This document shows positions 7,992-18,345 of a stretch of DNA of 64,000 nt, piece after piece. The translations under genes and the position numbers were made by a program. This DNA comes from Betaproteobacteria bacterium. Its GTDB lineage: Bacteria; Pseudomonadota; Gammaproteobacteria; Burkholderiales; Casimicrobiaceae. Under the pieces are notes generated by a model. It worked only from the letters and a program-made list of their open reading frames with translations, was not told the DNA's origin and made no database searches. The stretch covers positions 77,388-141,387 of the forward strand of contig JAPUER010000016.1 in the NCBI GenBank assembly GCA_027492485.1, in the 5' to 3' direction. How positions within the stretch are numbered: the first letter of the stretch is position 1; every line of letters begins with the position of its first letter.

Positions 7992-10900
7992 TCAGGGCAG
8001 GCCGAGGCCGCAGGTGGTGTTGAGGTAGTTGCGGATTGCGGTCCAGTCGCTGCGCGCCTGCGGCGGTGTGCCGAGCGCGTTGTCGGTGACGGCGCTGCCG
8101 GTGAGTCCGAACAGTGCGCGCAGCAGCAGCAAGCCGTCGGTTGCTGCCTCGACGCTGCCATTGCCGTCGATGTCCAGCCATTGGTTGCTGCTGAGTGTGG
8201 CCAACCGGTTGCCGATGTCGGCGAGATTGCCATAGACGCCGGCCGGGTTGTAGGCGCCGGCGATGAGGGCGTTGTTGCTCAAGCCCAGCATGTGGCGCAG
8301 CACCAGCAGACCGTCGGTGCTGGCCAGCACAAAGCCATCGCCGTCGACATCGAGCGAGCAGGTTGGTGCCTGGTTGAACTGGATGACGGCCGTGGCAGTG
8401 ACACTGCTGTCGGTGGCCGAGGTCGCGCGCACGGTGACACTCGCCGGCGCTGCGCTGTTGATGGTGGCGACCAACTGCAGCGCAATCTGGCCGAACGCAG
8501 CCATTGGCAGCGGGCCAATCGAAGTGACGCTGTTGCCTGCGGCATTGACCAGTTGCGCGCTGCTCGGACCGCTGCTGCCGACGATGCTGACGGTGAACGA
8601 ATCGGCAACGTTGCCCAGATTCGAGACGATGGCGTTGACCGTGCGGGTGGCCGGCAGCGTGCCGGACACCGTGTTGCGCGCGGGCCGCCCGACGACCGCG
8701 ACGGCGAGTCGCTGCGCGACATTGACCGTTGCGCTGGCGATCGCCGTGGCGCTCGCTATGGTGCGGGAGGTAGCGCGCAGGTCGAAGCGGTTGTTGCCGG
8801 GACGCGCAAAGGCGGCGGCATCGCCGACCGCGAGATTGACGGTGGTCGAAGCACCGGCGGCAAGCGTGACGCTGGTCGCGCTTGGCGTCACGGTCGGCGC
8901 CAGCGGTCCATAGAGCGCAAGGTCGAAGATGTCGCTCGTGGCGCCGAGATTGGTGATTGTCGCCACGTAGGGCGTGCTCGAGGTGCCGCTCGCCGGGCTG
9001 ATACTGACAGCAACGCCGTTGCCCACCACATTGACCGGCACCGTGATCGTGCCCCGGTCGTAAAAATAGTTGGCGACCAGTTTGACGGAAACGTTCTGCG
9101 TGCCCAGGCTCGCATTGGACGGTGCTGCAAGCGTCATGATGAAGTCGGTGGCCTGGCCGGGCTGCACGTCAATCGCGGGTGGGTCGAGTGTCATCGTCAG
9201 CTCAGTCGCGAAGTTGTTCTGCTCCAGCCGGTAGTTGTCTACCCCGGTGCCCGTGTTGGTGACGCGAATGCGGATGGCAGTGGTGCCGCCGCGGCCAATC
9301 GTCGCCGGACTTGGCGTGACGGCGACCACGGAACTGCTGACCACCGGATTGGTCTCGTACCCCGTGTTGGCGTTGTAGTAGTTGTTGAGGGCGCCATAGG
9401 CCGAGTCGCTTGCGGCGCCGACGCTTGCGACCACACGGAACGGGAAGCGCCCGCCGCCTGCTGCGATTGGGGTTTGCAGTGTGAGCGGGGTGGTTGCCGA
9501 CGATGCGGCAGGGACAGCAACTGACGGGGCGAGCGACTTGATCCAGTTCGCCGGCAGGCCCTCGACGGCGAGGTTGTAGGTCACCGCCGCACTGGCCGAC
9601 GGATTGGCGAGCGTCAGCGTAAAGCTGCTCGGCGTGCCAATTTCGATCAGCGGCGATTCGGCAGGCGACAAGGAAACGATGTGATTCGACGTGACCATCG
9701 CAGGCGGCAAGACCAGCGTGCCGGAACCGAGTGAAGGCAGCGTGAAGGCGACGCTGCCGCCGGTCACCACGTCGCGGCTGCTGCCGGGCTGCATCGCGGT
9801 CACCGTTGCCTGCCAGGTCAGGGGTGACACCGCAGGTTGCTGCCAGACATAGGTGTCGCTGCTCGCACCGGCGGTAATGGTGGTCGGCGCAACGTTGAAC
9901 GAGCCCGGCACCAGCGCAACACCGGTCGTCTTCGGCACAACGACCGTAGCCGTTACCGCCGGGCCGACGATGTTGGTGTAGTCGAACACCAGCACCGAAC
10001 TGGCAGTGACCGCATAGAGCAGGTTGCCATCGAGCACGAAGTCGCGGATGTTGTCCGGCACGTCGTAGGGGATCACCCGCAGCTGCGACGGCGTGTTGGC
10101 ATCGATCAGCGCCAGCACCCAGGTGCAGGCCGCCGCGTTGTAGGCGCCAATGGCGTAGTAGTTGTTGGTCAACGTGACCATGCGCGTACTACCCTTGCGC
10201 TGCTCCGCGTTGCAGGCAGATGGCTCGCTCTGGATCAGGCCGGTAACGAGGGTGCTGACCAGGGCAGGAGAAGATGGGTTGCCGAGATCGAATGAGCTGA
10301 CGGTGAGATTGCCGGTTGGACCGCTCAATGCGTCGTAAAAGCCCTGCGTGTTTCCGGTGGCGACAGCCGCGGCACCCTGCACACCGACGCCGATCAGCAG
10401 CTTGGCCTGTGGCACGTCGACCGAAGCAAGGATGCAGGGGTTGCTGGCACCGGGGCAGTTACCGTCGAGCGCCGTCAGGTCAACGGCCTGAAGACGACCG
10501 ACACCGGCGTTGAAGTCGCCTTCAGTCGCAGTGGTCGTCGCCAGCAAGCCGCGCGTTGCCGTGACCGGCGCGAAATCGGTAACCAGATGCGGACCGCCGC
10601 TGTCGGGCTGGTTGTCAAACGACGTTGCCGGTGCAGTGAATGCGTGGAAGAGTTCGCCGCTCAAAACCGGGTTGGTGGCTGTCGTGACGTCGAACTTCAG
10701 CAGATTGCCGTGCTGCTCGAAAATGAACAGCGAATAGGGGTTGTAGTAGTAGATGGTGGTCGGCATGTAGGCCACCGACCCCTCGAACGTGAATTTGCTG
10801 CCAAAGCGTTTGCCGGTGTCGAGCGGAGCAGGCGTCAGCAGCGATGGCGCCGTGGCGTAACTGCCAGCCAGATCGAAAATTGCCACCTTTCGTGTGGCCA

Positions 10901-13900
10901 GGGTGTCGACGGTGGTGCCGCGGTCGTAGCCGAGATAAAGCTTGTCGCTGCGCGTACTGCAATGCACGTTGTCGTAGCCATTGCCAAGCTGGGCGCCGGC
11001 GAAATTTCCGGAAAGCGCCGGTGACGCCGGATTGCCGACGTCGACGATGCTGACCTTGTTGTTCTGACAGGCGTAGAGATAGTTGCCATTTTTGGCGACG
11101 GTGGTAGCGCCGCCCGGCAGCGCCAGCGTGCTGCGCAAGACGAGATTCGGTTGCGCGACCAGGCTGCGATCCAGCGCCAGTGCCACGTTGACCGTGCTGT
11201 TTCCGAATGGCAGCGTGTTCGGACTTACCGACAACGTCGCAGCGAATGGCTGGCCGACGACGATGTTGCCGTTGCCGGTGGCGCCGGGAATCATCGCGTC
11301 GTTGGCGTCATACGCGGCGACATCGATCCGGTACACACCGTCGGCGTAGCCTACGCTGGAGAAGCTGCCGAACGTCACCTCCTTCACACTATCGCCACTG
11401 GCGAAGGAAACATCGATACGCGATGAGCTGTAAGTCAGCACGTTGTTGCGGTCGCGCACGGCATATCGGAGCCCGATAGTCTTTGCCTCATTGACGGCCA
11501 GCAGTATTTTCGCGGCGGGCGTGAAGCTGCTGCCGGCATTGGCGTAGGTCGGTGATGGTGTGACCGATACGACGCGCACGATCTCGGGGCGCACCGTGAA
11601 TTGACCGGTGAAGCTGCGTGCGCTCGCTGGGTCGTCTTCCGGCGTGATCGTGACTTGATACTGAAATGCCTGTGCCGTGCCGTTATTGGCAAAGCTGAGA
11701 AAACTGAGCGGGGAGAGATAACCGTTAGTGCGGTAGTACGCTGGGACGGCAATGCGGCTGGCGTTGAATGTTGCCGTGATGCCGGCGGGAACGCCGGAGA
11801 TGCTGAGCAGCATCGTGCGTGGCGTTGCGGTGTCGTTGTAGATCGTCACATCGACCTGTGTGGCGAGATTGGGCAGTGAGGTGGTGACGGCTGGCGACAG
11901 CACCACGCGGAAGGCACCGTTGTAAGCGCTATTGAGTGCATCCCGCAGCGCGCAGAACTGTGAATCAAGCGCGGTCAACGCGGCGCCCATCGTCGCGCCC
12001 GACGCGCCGGCAACAGCGGACTGCGCGTTGCTGAACCCGGCGGCGAGAGCGCTCAGGAACGGTGCGTTCAACTGCGTCTGCAAGTTGTCGAGACTGGCAA
12101 GCACCGCCTGTCGCCGCTCGTCGGCCCCCGGCTGCGTCGCCAGCAGTCCGATCTGCGAAGTCATCGCACCCAGCAGCGCAGCCAGCGATTGCCGGCCAAT
12201 GCGCGAGGCCGCGAGCGTCGCCGGTGCAATGCACTGCGCGACGGCGGCCGTCACGGTGGTGGTCCACACCGCGCGCACCGACATCGCAGCGCCAAAATTG
12301 CCGGTGACCGTCGCCGACAGGTCGGCGCCCGGCGCGGCACCGCTGCCGATGCTTGCCAGTAACGGCAGCGAGCGTGTCTCGCCAGCCGCCAGCATGACCG
12401 AGGCCGGTAGGCCGGTAACCGTGAGGCCGGCGCTGGTGGCGAGGGTCAACGTGGCGGCCGTGGTAGCGTTGCCGATCGAATCGAGGGTCAGCGTGAGATT
12501 GCGCGTGGCGCCCGGCAAACCGGTGTCCGGTCCCGGTGCGATCCGCATGGCCAGTGCGGTTGTGCTCGGCACCGTGAAGGTGGCTCCGGTGGAGCCAGTG
12601 ACGGTCGGCGCCGTTGTGCTGGTGCCGCTGACGGTGAAGGGCACGGCGGTTCCGTTCGCAGCGATACCGCTTTGCGGCTTCATACAGACATGAAACTCGA
12701 AGGTGGCGCCAGCGCGGATGCGCACGGTGGGCAGCAGGTAATACGGATCCTGCAGATTCATGCCGGCACCGCCGCCGCCGGCGGTGAAGCGAAAGCTGTC
12801 GGTTTGCGGTCCGGTGTTGACGGCGCGCACCAGATAGACCGAGGCAAACTCGGCGCCGCCGTAAGCCACGCTGAAGCGCGGATCGAGCGCGGCGGAGAGC
12901 GACAGCCCTGGGCTGGCGCCCGGTGCCTGGTCGGCCGGCAAGGGGGGAATGGCCGACGAGAAGAAGGTGCGCGGCAGCGGCGGATCGCCGCCTTCGCCGG
13001 CAAACGCCTTCTGCATGTCTTCCAACCCGTCGAGCAAGCCGTCGAACATGCCTTTGACCAGGCCGGCACCGCCTTCGAGCTCGAGCTGCGACAAGATGCC
13101 GTCCTCGAACTCCTTCTTGATCGAGAGTAGAACGCCCTTGATGCTGGAACGCAGCGCAGCGTTGACGTTCTGGCCGATATTGGAGAAAGCATCGCCGTTG
13201 GCGATGGTCTGGATGGTGGCCGCCATCAGCGCAACGCCGAATACGCCGATGGCGCTGACGCGGCCGATGAATTGGGCCTGCAGATCGTCGAACGAGCCAA
13301 ACTGGGAGGTCAGCAGCGTGAATGCGTACTCGACCAGCGCGCCATGCGAGCCGTCCTCCAGCGTGCTGATGGTGTAGCCGGTCGCCGGAACTGTTTCAAC
13401 CCAGCCGTTGATGACCACGCCACCTACGGTTACCGGGTCCAACGGCGCCAGCACCGTCCGTCCGGAGCGCACGGCGTCCTGGATGCGCAGCTTCGATTCG
13501 GTCGACAGATTGAGCGCATTTGCGGCACCAATGTTCTGCGCCGTGATGGGCAGATAGCGGGATGCGTCGGTCAAATTGGCGAACACTGCCGAAATGGAGC
13601 GGTTCGGCTCGCCGGTGAGCTGGGCCATCACTTCACCTTCGGCCATCGATTCGGCCATTCCGCGCACGCTCTCGAAGGTACGGGCATTGACAACGGAGAT
13701 GCCAGGCAGCGGCAGCACGCGCAGATCGTTCTTGCGGATGTCGAGCGACAATGCCAGCGCGCCGGTCTTCACGCGCGACTGCGCGATAGTGATGCGCGGC
13801 GAGGCAATATAGGCGCGGGTCAGCGTGCGCAGCGAATGTTCGTCGACGCCCCGGTCGGCCGCGCCGAGCAGGCTGGCCAGCGCAATTTCGTTGGCCGCAA

Positions 13901-15155
13901 TGAGCGCATAGCGGTTGCTGTTGATCGCGTTGCGGGCGATGGCGTTCTGTGCCGCGTCGCGCAGGCCCACGGGCGGCAGCGCCGCGACCAGCGGCTGCAA
14001 CGTGGCCAGCGTCGCTTGCAGGGTTTGCAATCGCGACTTGCGGGCAGCGAAGTCGTCCTGGGCCTGGCGCGACGGGCTCACCGCAATAGTCATCACGTCG
14101 AGCTCGCCGAGCACCGGCCGCGTGAAGCTCTGCGGATCGACGTTGACGCTGCCGCCCTGGGCGCGCGTGACATAGCCGATGCGGTCGTACATCGTGCGCC
14201 GGAACGATTGTGTCTGGCCATTGGCGTCGGTGATGTCGACGATCACAAACACGCCGGTGACGAGGATATTGCCCAGCGGGTAGTTGGTGAGCAACTCAAG
14301 GTAGTCGGTGCCACGGATGACTTCGTAGGCGGAAACGTCGACCCGGCTGTCGCCCACGGTCAGGTACGGCGTATAGGTGTTTTGCGTGGCACCGATGGCC
14401 AGCGCCGGCGGCGAGAACGCATTGACGAAGTGACTAACCGAGACCGCTTTGTCGACCAGATCGGCGCTGTCGAACGAGCGGTCGAGCACAGTCGCCGTGC
14501 CCAGGCCGAAGCCAAACATGGCGCTCGCCTGCGAGTAGGTTTCGGTCTCCACGCGGATGCGCGTCTGGTGGCGCAGGTTCGCCGCGATTGACGTGAAATT
14601 CTGACTGGACGCTGCGAAGGTTTGACCGGCGCTGGCACCGGGAAAGGCGCTGTCGAGCGCGGTGAAGGCGCCGCTGCTGCCAATGCGGTATTCGACCCAG
14701 TAGTGTTGCGACACCTCGGTGAAGACGTCGTTGTAGCCATAACCCGGCGCCGGATTGTCGCAACCGAGGATGCGTCGTGGCGAGCCGAACATGCGGTCGA
14801 GCAACGTCGTTGCATCGGTGCTGGCGAGCGTTCCCTGCACATAGCGCGCCTCGATCGCCGGATTGGCCGCCTTCAGCAGCGCAATCAGCAGGCTGGCACG
14901 ATCGAGCGCGTTGCCGGCCTTGCTCGCCAGCGTACCGCGTGCACCGCGCAGGCTGCCGACGTACACCTCGATGCCGATGTTGTCGCGCACGTACTGGAAG
15001 ATCGTCGCCGGATTGTTGCCGAGACTGCCGGCGAGGGCCGTGATGCGCGGGTCCGAACTGTCGGCCGGGTCAGCCGCTGCGGGGTTTACCGTCAATGTCA
15101 GCACGGTCACCGCGACCAGGCCAAAGGCCTTTGCCAGATGGGCGAGGACGGGCAT
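7992..15155 (-). CDS. Giant secreted protein with transglutaminase-like and dockerin-like domains
   Basis: The 2387-residue protein has a signal peptide ending near VNPAAADP. Residues of roughly 65-190 resemble a transglutaminase-like domain (GNALDRASLLIALLKAANP, HYWVEYRIG, TALDSAFPGA): the His and Asp positions are there, but the usual Cys position (GxC) holds Ala. A long middle follows with many beta-sandwich segments of the NEW3/CARDB kind (for example PATIGRGGTTAIRIRVTNTG) and a beta-propeller-like part. Two calcium-binding dockerin-like segments end the protein (DVDGDGFVLASTDGLLVLRH and DIDGNGSVEAATDGLLLLRA). It is probably a surface or secreted adhesion or scaffold protein. No function is known to me. 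The divergent TPR gene could be its regulator. Confidence 0.8.
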   Translation of the reverse strand: MPVLAHLAKAFGLVAVTVLTLTVNPAAADPADSSDPRITALAGSLGNNPATIFQYVRDNIGIEVYVGSLRGARGTLASKAGNALDRASLLIALLKAANPAIEARYVQGTLASTDATTLLDRMFGSPRRILGCDNPAPGYGYNDVFTEVSQHYWVEYRIGSSGAFTALDSAFPGASAGQTFAASSQNFTSIAANLRHQTRIRVETETYSQASAMFGFGLGTATVLDRSFDSADLVDKAVSVSHFVNAFSPPALAIGATQNTYTPYLTVGDSRVDVSAYEVIRGTDYLELLTNYPLGNILVTGVFVIVDITDANGQTQSFRRTMYDRIGYVTRAQGGSVNVDPQSFTRPVLGELDVMTIAVSPSRQAQDDFAARKSRLQTLQATLATLQPLVAALPPVGLRDAAQNAIARNAINSNRYALIAANEIALASLLGAADRGVDEHSLRTLTRAYIASPRITIAQSRVKTGALALSLDIRKNDLRVLPLPGISVVNARTFESVRGMAESMAEGEVMAQLTGEPNRSISAVFANLTDASRYLPITAQNIGAANALNLSTESKLRIQDAVRSGRTVLAPLDPVTVGGVVINGWVETVPATGYTISTLEDGSHGALVEYAFTLLTSQFGSFDDLQAQFIGRVSAIGVFGVALMAATIQTIANGDAFSNIGQNVNAALRSSIKGVLLSIKKEFEDGILSQLELEGGAGLVKGMFDGLLDGLEDMQKAFAGEGGDPPLPRTFFSSAIPPLPADQAPGASPGLSLSAALDPRFSVAYGGAEFASVYLVRAVNTGPQTDSFRFTAGGGGAGMNLQDPYYLLPTVRIRAGATFEFHVCMKPQSGIAANGTAVPFTVSGTSTTAPTVTGSTGATFTVPSTTALAMRIAPGPDTGLPGATRNLTLTLDSIGNATTAATLTLATSAGLTVTGLPASVMLAAGETRSLPLLASIGSGAAPGADLSATVTGNFGAAMSVRAVWTTTVTAAVAQCIAPATLAASRIGRQSLAALLGAMTSQIGLLATQPGADERRQAVLASLDNLQTQLNAPFLSALAAGFSNAQSAVAGASGATMGAALTALDSQFCALRDALNSAYNGAFRVVLSPAVTTSLPNLATQVDVTIYNDTATPRTMLLSISGVPAGITATFNASRIAVPAYYRTNGYLSPLSFLSFANNGTAQAFQYQVTITPEDDPASARSFTGQFTVRPEIVRVVSVTPSPTYANAGSSFTPAAKILLAVNEAKTIGLRYAVRDRNNVLTYSSSRIDVSFASGDSVKEVTFGSFSSVGYADGVYRIDVAAYDANDAMIPGATGNGNIVVGQPFAATLSVSPNTLPFGNSTVNVALALDRSLVAQPNLVLRSTLALPGGATTVAKNGNYLYACQNNKVSIVDVGNPASPALSGNFAGAQLGNGYDNVHCSTRSDKLYLGYDRGTTVDTLATRKVAIFDLAGSYATAPSLLTPAPLDTGKRFGSKFTFEGSVAYMPTTIYYYNPYSLFIFEQHGNLLKFDVTTATNPVLSGELFHAFTAPATSFDNQPDSGGPHLVTDFAPVTATRGLLATTTATEGDFNAGVGRLQAVDLTALDGNCPGASNPCILASVDVPQAKLLIGVGVQGAAAVATGNTQGFYDALSGPTGNLTVSSFDLGNPSSPALVSTLVTGLIQSEPSACNAEQRKGSTRMVTLTNNYYAIGAYNAAACTWVLALIDANTPSQLRVIPYDVPDNIRDFVLDGNLLYAVTASSVLVFDYTNIVGPAVTATVVVPKTTGVALVPGSFNVAPTTITAGASSDTYVWQQPAVSPLTWQATVTAMQPGSSRDVVTGGSVAFTLPSLGSGTLVLPPAMVTSNHIVSLSPAESPLIEIGTPSSFTLTLANPSASAAVTYNLAVEGLPANWIKSLAPSVAVPAASSATTPLTLQTPIAAGGGRFPFRVVASVGAASDSAYGALNNYYNANTGYETNPVVSSSVVAVTPSPATIGRGGTTAIRIRVTNTGTGVDNYRLEQNNFATELTMTLDPPAIDVQPGQATDFIMTLAAPSNASLGTQNVSVKLVANYFYDRGTITVPVNVVGNGVAVSISPASGTSSTPYVATITNLGATSDIFDLALYGPLAPTVTPSATSVTLAAGASTTVNLAVGDAAAFARPGNNRFDLRATSRTIASATAIASATVNVAQRLAVAVVGRPARNTVSGTLPATRTVNAIVSNLGNVADSFTVSIVGSSGPSSAQLVNAAGNSVTSIGPLPMAAFGQIALQLVATINSAAPASVTVRATSATDSSVTATAVIQFNQAPTCSLDVDGDGFVLASTDGLLVLRHMLGLSNNALIAGAYNPAGVYGNLADIGNRLATLSSNQWLDIDGNGSVEAATDGLLLLRALFGLTGSAVTDNALGTPPQARSDWTAIRNYLNTTCGLGLP

Positions 15156-15261
15156 AAGCGATACTCCGGTTCCCGACGAACTGCAACGATTATGGGCAGC
15201 GCTTGTGCGGGCGGCAACGCGTGGGGGGTTACATCAAGGTGACATCTGCAGCAGATCTCGC

Positions 15262-17010
15262 ATGACCGAAGAAACGCACGAAAAGGACGATACGGACGAA
15301 ACCTCGCATGCGGAAGTTCTGCGGGCGCTGCGGGGAATCGACGCCAGCGCGGCATTTGCCCACAGTGCCGGACATCGACGCCTGTTGCGTCACCTGGTTG
15401 AGTGCTGGCTGGCGGGCGATCTTGCGCAGTTGCGCGAAATTGCGCTGGGCGTGACGGTATTCGGACGACCTGCAGCGACGTTCGACCCCACGCTGGACAG
15501 CATCGTTCGCGTCGAAGCCAGACGCCTGCGTGCCCGGCTCGCCCGGTACTACGCAGGCGAGGGGGCAGCGAGCCGTGTCGCGATCACACTGGTGGCGGGC
15601 AGCTATGTGCCCAGCGTGCGGCGTCTTTCGTCGTCGCGTCAGGTAGAGGCGACTGGACAGGCGGCCGACGCAGTTGTGCGCGTGCGAAGCGGCGCCGAAT
15701 CACCTGTGGCGGACGTTGCTCAGGCGATGGGACGATTTCTCGGCGGCACTTACGGAATCCGCGTTGCGAGCGACGAGCAGCCGCAGCACACACTGCAATC
15801 GCCGGCTTTCCTGGTGGAACTGGACGTCGAGGGCGCAAACGCGGCTGGCGCGGCGTCTGGCGTTCGTGCCCGCCTGATCGACGAACGATCGGGGGCTGAG
15901 CTGGTGCAGGTCCACGTGTCGGCGCCATTGCTGCCCGGCAGTGTGGACCGGATCGCGCATCGTCTTTCGCTGTCGGTATTGCGCGCCGGCCTTGAGGTCA
16001 ACTGGTGTCCGGCGCCGGTGCGCGAGCAGCCTGAGGGGGTGACCGACGAAAACGGGCGCGATTGCTTTCATCGTGCCAGGATGGCGTTCCGCCAGCGCTC
16101 GATTGCCGGCTACCGGCTGGCATTGCAACTGTTCGAATCGCTGCTGGCATCGGGCAGCGAAGGTGCGGAGATCCATGCCGGCGTCGCGCGCTGCTGCGTT
16201 GCACTTGCCGGCATGCTCGATTTGCCGGTGCGCGAGGCGATGCCGCGGGCACGTCTGCACGCCGGGAAGGCGCTGGTATTCGATGCCGCGTCCGGCGACG
16301 GCCATTGTGTGATCGCCCAGGTAGCCAGTCTGTATGACCGCGACTGGCCACTCGCCGAGAAACATTTCCTCAAGGCCATTCAGCGCACGCCGCGCAACCC
16401 GTCGCTGCATCACGCGTATGCATTCGGCTTGATGTATCAAGGGCGCTTCGACGAGGCAGAGCAGGCATACGAATTCTCGCTCTGGCTGGATCCGCTGGAC
16501 GTGCAGGTGCGCATTCAGCGCTGGCTGATTCCTTACTACCAGGGCCACTACGAAGTCGCCATTCACGGCTGGCAGGACCTGCTGGCGATCGCCCCCGACA
16601 ACCTGCTGGCGGATACGCTGATCGGTGCGGCACACCTCGCTGCGGGGCGTCCGGCGCTGGCGATGCTCTGTTATGAACGGGCTCGCGAGCGAATGCCGCA
16701 GCATCCGATCGGCTACACCGGTCTGGCGCAGGCCTACGCGCTCGCCGGCCGCATGGACGATTGCCGCGACCAGCTTGCTCGCGTGGAAGAAATTGCCCGC
16801 AATGCATACGTCTCGCCCTATCTGTTCGCGATGATCCATATGCGCCTTGGCGATAGCGAAGCCGCGCTGCATTGGCTTCAGCGCAGCGCGGCGGAGCCCG
16901 ATTTCAACTTTGTTTGCGCGTCGGTGGACCCGACGTTTGGCGCGTTGCATCGCGATCCGCGCTGGCCGGCCTTTTGTGCCGACACCCGCTTGCCGCGCGT
17001 TGCCGGGTAA
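15262..17010 (+). CDS. TPR-repeat protein with N-terminal SIVRVEARRLR domain
   Basis: The 582-residue protein has an N-terminal region with FDPTLDSIVRVEARRLRARL and ITLVAGSYVPSV, a motif pair found in front of TPR or adenylate cyclase-like regulators in proteobacteria. The C-terminal 300 residues form tetratricopeptide helices (FLKAIQRTPRNPSLHHAYAF, LMYQGRFDEAEQAYEFSLWL). No signal peptide or membrane segment is seen. The ATG at 15262 is preferred since upstream codons run through the promoter of the divergent giant gene. Shared upstream DNA of 106 bp suggests a regulatory link to that gene, but no DNA-binding motif is clear enough to assert. Confidence 0.7.
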   Translation: MTEETHEKDDTDETSHAEVLRALRGIDASAAFAHSAGHRRLLRHLVECWLAGDLAQLREIALGVTVFGRPAATFDPTLDSIVRVEARRLRARLARYYAGEGAASRVAITLVAGSYVPSVRRLSSSRQVEATGQAADAVVRVRSGAESPVADVAQAMGRFLGGTYGIRVASDEQPQHTLQSPAFLVELDVEGANAAGAASGVRARLIDERSGAELVQVHVSAPLLPGSVDRIAHRLSLSVLRAGLEVNWCPAPVREQPEGVTDENGRDCFHRARMAFRQRSIAGYRLALQLFESLLASGSEGAEIHAGVARCCVALAGMLDLPVREAMPRARLHAGKALVFDAASGDGHCVIAQVASLYDRDWPLAEKHFLKAIQRTPRNPSLHHAYAFGLMYQGRFDEAEQAYEFSLWLDPLDVQVRIQRWLIPYYQGHYEVAIHGWQDLLAIAPDNLLADTLIGAAHLAAGRPALAMLCYERARERMPQHPIGYTGLAQAYALAGRMDDCRDQLARVEEIARNAYVSPYLFAMIHMRLGDSEAALHWLQRSAAEPDFNFVCASVDPTFGALHRDPRWPAFCADTRLPRVAG

Positions 17011-17019
17011 CGCGCGCAA

Positions 17020-17751
17020 TTAGCGCGCAGCCTGCGGGCGGCCGATCAGAAAAAGCGTCGGCGATTTCGTCTGGAACTGTCTGCGCAGCGCCTCCGTCCA
17101 GCGGACGATTGGCTGACAGGCAATCAATTCGCCCTCGCTGGCGAGGTTCTGCGCCACGCAAAGGGTGGTGTCGCGAGCCAGCGTCCGTACCGTCGCGTCG
17201 AGCATCGCCGCATTGCGATAGGGGGTTTCGATGAATATCTGGGTGCCGCCAGTCGCGCGAAGCTGGCGTTCGAGTTGTCGCAGCGCGTCGTCGCGTTCGA
17301 CCGGTTTGCTCGGCAAATAGCCATGAAACGCGAAATGCTGACCGTCGAAACCGCTGGCCATCAAACCGAGCAGTACGGACGACGGGCCCACCAGTGGCAC
17401 CACCGTCGCGCCCAGCCGGTGCGCCAGCGCAACCACGACGGCGCCAGGGTCGGCCATACCGGGGCATCCGGCGTCGGACACAACGCCGACGTCGATGCCG
17501 GCGTCAAGCCAGGCCGCGCACTGCGCGAGTGCGGCGGCGTCCGGCTCGCAGGCAACGACGGCGACGTCGGCGATGACACGCTCGGGCGACAGTGTTTTCA
17601 GGAAGGCGCGGGCGACTTTCGGAGTCTCGACCACGAAATGCGACAGTCGCCGCGCGATGGCGATGGTGCGCGCGGGCAGCACGTCGTCGGGGGCGGCAAT
17701 GCCAAGCAGATTGGGGACAAGATATAGCGTTCCGGTCGTCGGCATGGACAA
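17020..17751 (-). CDS. RsmI-like SAM-dependent methyltransferase
   Basis: The 243-residue protein belongs to the tetrapyrrole methylase fold. VVSDAGCPGMADPGAVVV and PLVGPSSVLLGLMASGF match the SAM-binding motifs of RsmI, the 16S rRNA C1402 2'-O-methyltransferase. It is shorter than RsmI (about 285 residues) and lacks its C-terminal extension. It may therefore be the short paralogue that betaproteobacteria keep beside maf. Substrate is unknown. It is transcribed with the maf gene, 6 bp downstream of it. Confidence 0.75.
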   Translation of the reverse strand: MSMPTTGTLYLVPNLLGIAAPDDVLPARTIAIARRLSHFVVETPKVARAFLKTLSPERVIADVAVVACEPDAAALAQCAAWLDAGIDVGVVSDAGCPGMADPGAVVVALAHRLGATVVPLVGPSSVLLGLMASGFDGQHFAFHGYLPSKPVERDDALRQLERQLRATGGTQIFIETPYRNAAMLDATVRTLARDTTLCVAQNLASEGELIACQPIVRWTEALRRQFQTKSPTLFLIGRPQAAR

Positions 17752-17757
17752 GTAGCT

Positions 17758-18330
17758 CTAAAGCGCGCCGACCTTGTACAGAAAATCGGTCAGACGGATC
17801 AGCGGCAGCCCGATGATGGCGGTCGGATCATCGCTACGCACGGATGACAGCAGGGTGATGCCGGCGGTCTCCACTTTCACTGCGCCGGCGGCGTCGAACG
17901 GCGTTTCGCGCTCAAGGTAAGCGATCAGCGCGCGATCGGGTAGTTTGCGGTAGGTGATCGCGGTGGGCACCACATCGAGCAGCGGCTGGTGATGCGGGGC
18001 GAGCACGCAGACTGCCGTGCAGCAGACCAGCGTCCGGCCCTGACAACGGCGCAACTGCTGGAGTGCCGTAGCGAAATCGCCCGGCTTCGACAACGCCTCG
18101 CCATCGAGGTCCAATACCTGATCGGAGCCAATGACGACCGTATCCGGGTGCTGCGCTGCGACCGCGGTGGCCTTTTCCAGGGCCAGCCGACGGCAGTTGG
18201 CTAATGGCGATTCGCCGGGACGCTGAGCTTCGTCGATAGCGGGGTTTTCGACTGTGAACGGCACGCCGAGTCGCTCCAGCAGTTCACGCCGGTAGCGGGA
18301 GGTGGAGGCAAGAATGAGCGGATGGGGCAT
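17758..18330 (-). CDS. Maf/YceF-family nucleotide pyrophosphatase
   Basis: The 190-residue protein has the Maf fingerprint LILASTSRYRRELLERLG, the DQVLDLDGEALSKPG segment with its conserved acidic residues, and the GAVKVETAGITLL region. The YceF subgroup hydrolyses 7-methyl-GTP and removes modified nucleotides. It is divergent from the yceD-rpmF-plsX-fabHD operon, the usual place of maf in betaproteobacteria. The neighbours support the assignment. Confidence 0.85.
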   Translation of the reverse strand: MPHPLILASTSRYRRELLERLGVPFTVENPAIDEAQRPGESPLANCRRLALEKATAVAAQHPDTVVIGSDQVLDLDGEALSKPGDFATALQQLRRCQGRTLVCCTAVCVLAPHHQPLLDVVPTAITYRKLPDRALIAYLERETPFDAAGAVKVETAGITLLSSVRSDDPTAIIGLPLIRLTDFLYKVGAL

Positions 18331-18345
18331 AAGCTATGGTGCTCC

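Noticed and set aside
8181..9524. 447-codon open frame antisense to the giant secreted protein
   Set aside because: Low-complexity Arg/Gly/Asp sequence without family features; typical of GC-rich shadow frames.
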